From a candidate division WWE3 bacterium (GTDB taxonomy: Bacteria; Patescibacteriota; WWE3; 2-01-FULL-39-13), in contig JALWZX010000049.1 in the NCBI GenBank assembly GCA_027002375.1, forward strand, positions 1-16,255: DNA of 16,255 nucleotides, written 5' to 3'. The notes beneath the pieces were generated by a model. It was given only the letters and a program-made list of their open reading frames with translations. It ran no database searches and was not told the origin of the DNA. Positions within the stretch are counted from its first letter, which is position 1. Each line of letters begins with the position of its first letter. Shown here piece after piece: positions 1 through 5,725 of the stretch. Made by a program: the position numbers and the translations under genes.

Positions 1-1
1 A

Positions 2-100
2 CATTTGAAACAAAAGTTGAACGCACATAGAGGATTAACAAGAAAAAGAGTAGTAGGTTTTGTAAGTTGGTACTGGTTTTTGAAGTCTAAAGTCAAGTGA
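2..100 (+). CDS. possible C-terminal tail of an unrecognised protein, cut by the window edge
   Basis: An open frame enters from the left edge and runs 32 codons to a TGA at 98-100. The peptide is basic with an aromatic patch (HRGLTRKRVVGF, then SWYWF) and ends in lysines. I do not recognise it with confidence. A basic, aromatic tail like this can be seen at the end of some DDE transposases, but that is only an impression. It would be the only gene here ending in TGA. With only 32 codons visible, chance openness in AT-rich DNA cannot be excluded. Confidence 0.25.
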   Translation, partial: HLKQKLNAHRGLTRKRVVGFVSWYWFLKSKVK

Positions 101-137
101 TTTACCAACACTTTTTTCCATTAAGCCATTTTAGACA

Positions 138-193
138 TTATTATCGCTAAATTTGAAACAGGTGGTTTGAGTGCGTAGTTAATCATATAATAA
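138..193 (-). repeat. diverged copy C of an intergenic repeat (inverted relative to copies A and B)
   Basis: Read on the minus strand this segment contains TTATTATATG, then ATTA, and about 36 bases later GCGATAATAA. The same words occur in the same order and at similar spacing in copy B (2720-2790), and partly in copy A (1445-1520). A further shared word, TCTAAAATG, lies just beyond the end in both B and C. The copy is the most diverged of the three. It sits between the possible partial gene at the left edge and the promoter of the kinase gene. Confidence 0.5.
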
Positions 194-276
194 CTAGTGA
201 CAAGAAACCACTGCTTTACCCGTGATTTTTCTTTAATCAAACCTTATAAAACACATTAGGCAACAAGTTATGCTTA

Positions 277-304
277 TTGATTTATATGCAGAATTCAATA
301 TAAT
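277..304 (+). promoter_or_regulatory. promoter of the adenylate-kinase-like gene (leaderless)
   Basis: A -35-like TTGATT (277-282) is separated by 16 bases from a perfect TATAAT (299-304). Seven bases then lead to the ATG at 312. Transcription would start at or within a base of that ATG, so the mRNA would have no leader. This decides the start codon: the earlier in-frame ATG at 270 lies upstream of the promoter. Confidence 0.65.
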
Positions 305-311
305 TCCAAAT

Positions 312-1397
312 ATGAAGTTTCCAGTATACAAAACAAAAAACCAAAAAATAACAAAAAGTTTTAATTTAAATACCCCAATCGGAAGAAAAGAGTATTTTGA
401 AACAAAAGCTGGAAAGGAAATAGAAGATATAAAAAATTATATAGACCAAGGGCATACATTTCTAGCATTCTTTCTGGCAAAAAAGAGTGCTGGTAAAGGA
501 ACTTTTTCAAATTTATTTTCTGAGGTAATTGGTGAAAACAGAATTGCCCAAATTGGAATAGGTCATATAATTAAAAATCTTCATAAAGACATAGAATCCA
601 ACCCAAGTGCTAGAACAGAAATTGTTGAATACCTGAACAAACATTACAGAGGCTTTGTATCACCCGAAAAAGCATTAGATTCTGTGTTAGATAGATCAAC
701 AGAAAAGATAACGATTCCTTCTGAACTTATAATAACATTAATAAAACGAGAGATCGCAAAACATCCAAATAAGGGCCTATTAATAGATGGATTTCCACGT
801 ACTCATGATCAGGTATCGTACTCACTATTTTTTAGAGAAATTATGCATGTAGACAGTGATGCTGATTTTTTTATATTGCTTGATGTATGTGAAAGTATCA
901 TTGATGAGCGAATAAAATATAGAGTTGAATGTCCTATTTGCAAAGCCCCTAGAAATACTAAATTGTACCCTACCCAATTCATAGAATATGACAAAGAAAA
1001 ATCTAAATTCGTATTATTATGCGATAACCCAACGTGCGAAGGTTACGGAAAACAAGTATTACAACCAAAAGAAGGTGATGAACTTGGTATTGAAGCAATT
1101 AGAGCGAGACTTGAAACTGATCAAGAATTAATAGAAAAAGCGTATTTATTGCACGGTGTACCCAAAGTTATGATAAGTAACAATATACCTCTATCAGAAA
1201 AAGATAAATTCGATGATTATGAAATAACACCAGAATATACGTATGAGTACGATGAAAAGACGTCAAAAATCACAACCATAGAAAGCCCATGGATTATAAA
1301 AGATGATGATGGAATTGATAGTTTTAGCCTACAAGCTCCTGCAGGTGTATTAATTATGATAAAACAAATTCACACCATATTATTTGGTAAAGAGTAA
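312..1397 (+). CDS. adenylate-kinase-like nucleoside monophosphate kinase with zinc-finger LID
   Basis: Predicted to transfer phosphate from ATP to a nucleoside monophosphate in the cytoplasm. With the ATG at 312 it is 361 residues. A P-loop-like segment, AKKSAGKGT (about 56-64), keeps GKGT but lacks the first glycine and the usual PG. LIDGFPR (157-163) is the adenylate kinase NMP-binding signature. The LID carries cysteines at about 207, 210, 237 and 242 (CPIC...CDNPTC), which should bind zinc, although the second pair is spaced x4 rather than the usual x2. Roughly 140 extra residues compared with classical Adk (about 215) form an N-terminal preface and a C-terminal extension rich in Asp, Glu and Tyr. 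An in-frame ATG at 270 would add 14 residues, but the promoter at 277-304 argues against it. Whether this replaces the housekeeping Adk or has another substrate cannot be told here. Confidence 0.85.
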   Translation: MKFPVYKTKNQKITKSFNLNTPIGRKEYFETKAGKEIEDIKNYIDQGHTFLAFFLAKKSAGKGTFSNLFSEVIGENRIAQIGIGHIIKNLHKDIESNPSARTEIVEYLNKHYRGFVSPEKALDSVLDRSTEKITIPSELIITLIKREIAKHPNKGLLIDGFPRTHDQVSYSLFFREIMHVDSDADFFILLDVCESIIDERIKYRVECPICKAPRNTKLYPTQFIEYDKEKSKFVLLCDNPTCEGYGKQVLQPKEGDELGIEAIRARLETDQELIEKAYLLHGVPKVMISNNIPLSEKDKFDDYEITPEYTYEYDEKTSKITTIESPWIIKDDDGIDSFSLQAPAGVLIMIKQIHTILFGKE

Positions 1398-1444
1398 GGC
1401 TTTTGTTGCATAATGAAATACCACAGGCTTAAGCTCGTGATTTC

Positions 1445-1520
1445 TTATCGCTATTTATTATATGGTTAACTTCAACCATGCATTTTATAGTGCGTGATTT
1501 TGAGTTTAACAATGAATAAA
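1445..1520 (+). repeat. diverged copy A of an intergenic repeat; contains a hairpin that could terminate the kinase transcript
   Basis: The first 38 bases match copy B (2720-) at 33 positions, with one gap, including the exact words TTATCGC and TTATTATATGGTTA. The similarity fades but continues to about 1520. Inside, ATGGTT (1462-1467) and AACCAT (1474-1479) form a six-base-pair stem with a six-base loop, followed by GCATTTTATA. This could act as a weak terminator about 65 bases after the kinase stop. Copy B keeps the same small stem. Confidence 0.6.
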
Positions 1521-1552
1521 GTACCATACGCTAATATGCATTTTTGCCAAAA

Positions 1553-1579
1553 TACAGTGTAAAATGTGAATTCACTGTA
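1553..1579 (-). terminator. weak candidate terminator after the phosphoesterase gene
   Basis: TACAGTG and CACTGTA (1553-1559 and 1573-1579) form a seven-base-pair stem with a 13-base loop. On the minus strand the stem is followed by TTTTGG. It lies about 25 bases after the phosphoesterase stop codon. The large loop and short T run make it a weak candidate. Confidence 0.35.
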
Positions 1580-1604
1580 ATAACAGAAAAAGATAGATTC
1601 AGTT

Positions 1605-2513
1605 TTAATTCAATTCGATTTTCTTTACGTAAAAATCACCATCTTCGTATATCGTCAATATTGCAAAACTTGGATACTCCAAATTTCGCTCTGCATTTGT
1701 TGCACCTACTATGTAAAAATATAGATCTTTGCCAGAGGAATCTTTAAATTCAGTAAATCTATGTTGATCTCCGGCAAACACAGCCTTAACATTAGAATTT
1801 CTTATCATGTCTAATAGTTTTACCCTCTGCTTTTCTACATTTTCATCATATTGTCCCATTCCCTTATGACCCAATAGTAAGGAATCGTCGAATTCAATTG
1901 GGTTGTGTAGAAACACAAAATCGGCATTTGGCAAATTTTCTTCTATAAATTTCCATTGATCATCATCAATACCGTAAAACTCGTCTGCATTATCGATAAT
2001 TAAGAAGCCGTTGTCATTTTTACTAATAAATCTATAACCATCACCAAATACCTTTTGAAAACCATTTACAGATTGATATTTACCATATAGATATGCCCAC
2101 AAATCTCTATCGCCTGGTGTAGCATAATACTCTAGACCACTCTGATCAAAAACCAACTTCATATTATCTAGATCCTCTAAAACACCCAATTGTGACAAAT
2201 CACCTAAGTGAATAACCATATCAGCATCATGCTCTTTGGCCGTTTCTAAAGCGTCGTATAGATTTCTAATATCATTCTCTGTATCAGAAATCAGTGCGAT
2301 TTTTAACCGAACATTTTTACTTTTGGGAAATAAATGTGTATTCTGAGACGATTTGTTTGCACCGTCTACCCTAACAATATCATGATTCAACAAGTTACTA
2401 ATCGATTCCCCCCGAACAAAGAATATTATTGCCAATAAAATTAATAATATGATTAATAAACAGCCTATTGAAAAGAGGGCAGTTAAACAACTCTTTATTG
2501 ATAAATTTTTCAT
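1605..2513 (-). CDS. membrane-anchored calcineurin-like metallophosphoesterase with altered motifs
   Basis: A 302-residue protein with one N-terminal membrane segment (about 11-33, very Leu/Ile-rich) and a C-terminal phosphoesterase domain that would lie outside the membrane. Family motifs are visible in order: SDTEND (76-81) at the usual D-x-H site, GDLSQLG (104-110), PGDRD (133-137) at the usual GNHE/D site, FLHNP (201-205), and AGDQH (247-251) at the usual GHxH site. Three positions differ from the classical metallophosphoesterase set: motif I His is Glu79, GN-H becomes GD-R, and the first His of GHxH is Asp249. The metal set may therefore be changed, or this is a distinct subfamily. Substrate is unknown. 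The gene stands alone between gene-free regions. There is no Shine-Dalgarno sequence at the ATG. Confidence 0.8.
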   Translation of the reverse strand: MKNLSIKSCLTALFSIGCLLIILLILLAIIFFVRGESISNLLNHDIVRVDGANKSSQNTHLFPKSKNVRLKIALISDTENDIRNLYDALETAKEHDADMVIHLGDLSQLGVLEDLDNMKLVFDQSGLEYYATPGDRDLWAYLYGKYQSVNGFQKVFGDGYRFISKNDNGFLIIDNADEFYGIDDDQWKFIEENLPNADFVFLHNPIEFDDSLLLGHKGMGQYDENVEKQRVKLLDMIRNSNVKAVFAGDQHRFTEFKDSSGKDLYFYIVGATNAERNLEYPSFAILTIYEDGDFYVKKIELN

Positions 2514-2519
2514 ATCAAA

Positions 2520-2548
2520 ATTAGTTTAACATATAAACTACAGGTGAA
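2520..2548 (-). promoter_or_regulatory. weak candidate promoter of the phosphoesterase gene
   Basis: On the minus strand TTCACC (2543-2548) is 17 bases from ACTAAT (2520-2525), and six bases then lead to the ATG at 2513. Each hexamer matches the consensus at four of six positions. It is listed mainly because the -10 to ATG distance repeats what is seen at leuS, the kinase and dedA. A chance match is quite possible in DNA this rich in A and T. Confidence 0.35.
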
Positions 2549-2719
2549 CTATATTTCAATTAACTACAATTTAATATAATTAGAAAGTTATTTTATTTGG
2601 GCATACCGACAGCCTATGACTCGGTAACCCGCATTTACCTCGTTAAAGCATGTTTCGGATACGCTGAAACAACTATGTATAATTGCTTACACAATCAGAT
2701 TCAAGTTGTGAAAAATAAA

Positions 2720-2790
2720 TTATCGCCAATTATTATATGGTTACTCCAACCACGCACCGAAGTATATGGTTTTAAGTTTGGCGATAATAA
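2720..2790 (+). repeat. copy B of the intergenic repeat, with 10-base terminal inverted arms
   Basis: This is the best-preserved copy of the repeat. Its ends are perfect inverted arms, TTATCGCCAA (2720-2729) and TTGGCGATAA (2778-2787). Between them lies a small stem, TGGTT/AACCA (about 2738-2752). Copy A (1445-1520) has the same left arm start (TTATCGC) but a degraded right arm. Copy C (138-193, inverted) keeps the GCGATAATAA end. The folded shape is like a small palindromic extragenic repeat or a miniature element. Confidence 0.6.
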
Positions 2791-2805
2791 GGCTTTATCA
2801 TCTAA

Positions 2806-2827
2806 AATGCAAAACTTTATTTGCATT
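2806..2827 (-). terminator. AT-rich hairpin downstream of the ComEC genes, possible terminator
   Basis: AATGCAAA and TTTGCATT form a perfect eight-base-pair stem with a six-base loop. Read on the minus strand it is followed by TTAGATGAT. It lies about 135 bases beyond the stop of the metallo-beta-lactamase gene. The stem is AT-rich and the T run is short, so it is only a candidate. Confidence 0.3.
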
Positions 2828-2960
2828 GCGTTACATGAAATATAACAGTCCACCAGCCACTAAAGTGTGAAACACAATGACACTGAACTAGCATTGTGGT
2901 TTGTACAGTGCCGATCGTTCAAATTATCTGATAATAGTAGAATTATTGCATGGCGGGAGA

Positions 2961-4181
2961 TTATCTGTACTCAATCTGTACATCTTTATTACCCAACGAT
3001 CTCACATGGATCGTGCCTTTACCACACGTACAGTAAATTTGTACACCCTTCTCCTTATATTTCTCTAATGTCACCACATGAGGATGACCATATTTGTTGT
3101 TAATAGAAGCAAATATTACTGCGTAATATGGCATAACTCTATCTAGAAAGACAGTATTAAGGGCATCTTTTGAGCCTTGGTGTGGTACTTTTAATATTAA
3201 AAATTTAGAATAAGGAATAAAATCTTGATATGTAGCTTCTAGATCGCCTGTAAGAAGTAATAGGTTAATGATATTAGACTTACTAAGACTGTTAGTACAA
3301 ACTCTATTATTGTAGTCAAAATTTACATGTCCTGTATTGTTTTTTACCCTAACTGCTGTGACTAACGAGTAATTGTTCAAATTTTTCCGATCACTCAGCC
3401 TGATATTTTCCCTTAAAACATACGCATTTTCTAAGACAACATATTTCCCATCAAATACCCTGTCTCTAACCACCTTTTGCCACTTTGTATCCATGTATAT
3501 TACACTTTTACTGCAACTAGAATGCGTATTATATTCGTAAGACGTTTTACCTGTAGAAGTCGATTTTATATGACTGTTTCGATTAACATTATCATTTACA
3601 CAATTGCTTAAATGTATTTTTTTTCTTTCATCGTAAATGTAAACATTTCTAGGTTTATTGTGAAAATCTCTAAATATTTTTGCAAAATCGGTGTCGATAT
3701 CGGTTTTTCTGTAATACAGCTCGTTAACACTATAGTTTTTAAGTAAATAAACTAACCCTTCTGTATGATCTTCATGTGTATGCGAAATAATAATTAAATC
3801 TATATTATTAACCCAAAACGGTAATACTTCTGACAATTTATATTGTATACTTTCGTCTGGACCAGCATCAACAAGTATTAACTTTCTGTCCGGTGTTTTT
3901 ACTAGCGTGGAGTCACCTTGTCCTATGTCTAAAAAGTATATATGGCAGTGGCTGTCATAGTAATTAATGGAGTTAATAAAAAGATCTGTTTTACTAATCT
4001 CAAATAAGAGTAAAATAACAGTAGCTAAAACCACGAAGAAGACAGATGATGTTCGCGTGACATTTTGTATTGCTCGTTTAACTTTAGAACCCGTGTGGTT
4101 GATATCAGGTTTATGAATAAAACCCTTATAAAACTTGTGGGTTTGATTGTGATTATAGGTGTGATTGTCTCTATATTTCAT
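2961..4181 (-). CDS. ComEC-type metallo-beta-lactamase protein (detached C-terminal half of ComEC), membrane-anchored
   Basis: A 406-residue protein corresponding to the C-terminal metallohydrolase domain of ComEC/Rec2, thought to process the DNA strand not imported during uptake. A basic N-terminal stretch precedes one membrane segment (about 46-62), so this half has its own anchor. The domain starts with FLDIGQGDS (83-91). It carries the metal motif HTHEDH (134-139) and LLTGDLE (309-315). VPHQGS (332-337) and GHPH (365-368) complete the set, all expected for the ComEC branch of the family. An expansion of about 80 residues (roughly 186-268), rich in Asn, Ser and Thr, lies between the core strands. 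The ATG overlaps the end of the upstream ComEC channel gene by 11 bases, so translation is probably coupled. Confidence 0.88.
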   Translation of the reverse strand: MKYRDNHTYNHNQTHKFYKGFIHKPDINHTGSKVKRAIQNVTRTSSVFFVVLATVILLLFEISKTDLFINSINYYDSHCHIYFLDIGQGDSTLVKTPDRKLILVDAGPDESIQYKLSEVLPFWVNNIDLIIISHTHEDHTEGLVYLLKNYSVNELYYRKTDIDTDFAKIFRDFHNKPRNVYIYDERKKIHLSNCVNDNVNRNSHIKSTSTGKTSYEYNTHSSCSKSVIYMDTKWQKVVRDRVFDGKYVVLENAYVLRENIRLSDRKNLNNYSLVTAVRVKNNTGHVNFDYNNRVCTNSLSKSNIINLLLLTGDLEATYQDFIPYSKFLILKVPHQGSKDALNTVFLDRVMPYYAVIFASINNKYGHPHVVTLEKYKEKGVQIYCTCGKGTIHVRSLGNKDVQIEYR

Positions 4182-5637
4182 TGCTAATATTTATAAACTT
4201 GAAGATCACTACATAAATCAATGCAATTACTAGATATATTGTCACTACTTGTATCTGTTTTACTTTAAATTCAAAGACAAATGTGTCATTTTTAGAAACC
4301 GCCTCAACCACGGTGTTAACATATAAAATTAGCATATACAAAAAATATTGGGTAACAAGCTTAATTATTCCAAAGGAAAAAATGAAAACCACACTTAATA
4401 TAGTTATATAGGGAACTACCCACCCTACTAGCAAATTACTTATAATTCCATTTAAGTTTATTATACCGAAATAATAAGAAATAACTGGAAATATTAGTAG
4501 TTGTATATTAAACAGCACAAAAACCTCTGACTTTATGTATTTAAGTATATTTTTATACAATTTCGATGAATATGAAGTACTACTTTTGGCCAACATATCA
4601 TTACTTCTTAACCTATACTGCAACTTAAATAGTTTAATTAAATTAATCATATTCACTGATAATATTATCGCAATAGTAGCAACAAATGATAATTGAAAAC
4701 TGATGTCAAAAAGAAAATTTGGCCATATAAGAACCATTAAAATACCTGCAATAAATAACAAATAGGCAGACTGACTAGGTCTTCCAGTTATTCTCGAAAA
4801 TGCTCCAATTGCACCAACCACTACTGCACGTAAAACTGGTGGATTAACCCCTACTATTCCGACAAATAACAACAAAAAGACAATTAATACTACTATATAA
4901 AACCTTATCGACCACTTTGCAAATAATATAAAAAGTATTTGCAAAAGTAGAGACACATTATACCCAGATACAACCAATATGTGAATTAAACCAGAAAATT
5001 TTAGTTTATCAGTAAACTCGTCGTTTAAACCATCAGTATATCCGATTGTCATTCCTAATACGTAAGATGCGAATGGTTCTTTAAAATTAGTTTGCACCTT
5101 ATTTATTATTGAATTTCTAATATCATATATAATATTTAAAGCATAATTAGAACGTTCAGGATATATCGTAATATGCGGGTAATAAACAAATAAAAACCTA
5201 CTTCTTTTCCCGCAAGGTTCTCCTGTGTACAAAAGCAAATCCTTATTTTTCCCGTTAACTAATGAGCCAATACCAACGATTTTTCCGTTCGAAATATTAT
5301 ACTTTTTTTTGTTAATTTTAATCTTTCCAGATTCTAGTTTTACATAATCACCTGTCTTATATATTGTACTTCTAGTCGTTATTATTTTATAACGATTCAG
5401 TTCTATCACTTGCCTATTGCCAGTAACTTCTGGAAACTTATGTATAATTCCTTCTAGTCTAAGATTGTCTTTTATTTCAGCCTGCCCATTAGTGGTAATT
5501 TTAACAAGGCTTGAATAATTGTTTGATATGAAATTTAATTGATACCCATCACAATATGAGTATATTCTAATTGAAAGTAATATGACGATAACTAACCATA
5601 TTGAAAATAGAATGATTTTATATAATGAAGCATTCAT
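4171..5637 (-). CDS. comEC: ComEC/Rec2 competence channel protein (N-terminal half only)
   Basis: Predicted inner-membrane channel passing single-stranded DNA into the cytoplasm. 488 residues: one N-terminal membrane helix (7-23), then an extracytoplasmic segment (about 35-165) resembling the OB-fold domain of ComEC. A polytopic region (about 185-480) follows. Competence-domain signatures are visible: GLIHILVVSGYNVSLL (216-231), NPPVLRA (265-271), DISFQLSFVATIAI (311-324) and NLLVGWVVPY (401-410). Full-length ComEC is usually 700-800 residues with a metallo-beta-lactamase domain at the end; here that domain is the next gene, overlapping by 11 bases. The gene starts 88 bases after the leuS stop on the same strand. 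No clear promoter or Shine-Dalgarno sequence was found, so it may be read through from leuS. Confidence 0.88.
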   Translation of the reverse strand: MNASLYKIILFSIWLVIVILLSIRIYSYCDGYQLNFISNNYSSLVKITTNGQAEIKDNLRLEGIIHKFPEVTGNRQVIELNRYKIITTRSTIYKTGDYVKLESGKIKINKKKYNISNGKIVGIGSLVNGKNKDLLLYTGEPCGKRSRFLFVYYPHITIYPERSNYALNIIYDIRNSIINKVQTNFKEPFASYVLGMTIGYTDGLNDEFTDKLKFSGLIHILVVSGYNVSLLLQILFILFAKWSIRFYIVVLIVFLLLFVGIVGVNPPVLRAVVVGAIGAFSRITGRPSQSAYLLFIAGILMVLIWPNFLFDISFQLSFVATIAIILSVNMINLIKLFKLQYRLRSNDMLAKSSTSYSSKLYKNILKYIKSEVFVLFNIQLLIFPVISYYFGIINLNGIISNLLVGWVVPYITILSVVFIFSFGIIKLVTQYFLYMLILYVNTVVEAVSKNDTFVFEFKVKQIQVVTIYLVIALIYVVIFKFINISNEI

Positions 5638-5725
5638 ACATTGACATTGAATACTTCAAGGCTTTGATCAAAACACTGCCAATTAGTGACAGTCAACACG
5701 ACTGCTACGCATTAAGTAAGCTCGT

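Larger units (their letters stand above)
2514..2960. other. 447-base gene-free region with a series of stem-loops
   Basis: No convincing gene is present. The open frames here start with TTG or lack recognisable protein character. Instead there is a row of inverted repeats. TACCGA/TCGGTA lies at 2604-2626, TGTTTC/GAAACA at 2651-2671 and CACAA/TTGTG at 2690-2710. These are followed by TTATCGCCAA/TTGGCGATAA at 2720-2787 (repeat copy B) and AATGCAAA/TTTGCATT at 2806-2827. The segment 2600-2640 also looks richer in G and C than its surroundings. The remainder (2830-2960) shows nothing I can name. This could be a structured RNA, a decayed mobile element, or the 3' region of the ComEC transcript. 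Confidence 0.45.

Noticed and set aside
270..311. Earlier in-frame ATG as the start of the kinase
   Set aside because: A TTGATT-16-TATAAT promoter lies between this ATG and the one at 312, so the first codons would be upstream of the transcript.
1544..1747. Open frame of 67 codons
   Set aside because: TTG start, antisense to the end of the phosphoesterase gene, no family resemblance.
2597..2845. Open frame of 82 codons in the gene-free region
   Set aside because: It starts at TTG, has no recognisable protein features, and overlaps several stem-loops and repeat B.
2867..3103. Open frame of 78 codons next to the metallo-beta-lactamase gene
   Set aside because: It runs antisense into the end of a well-supported gene and its peptide looks random.
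4171..4181. The ComEC split read as a frameshift error
   Set aside because: The second part has its own start, a long basic preface and its own membrane helix before the hydrolase domain, which a simple frameshift would not create.
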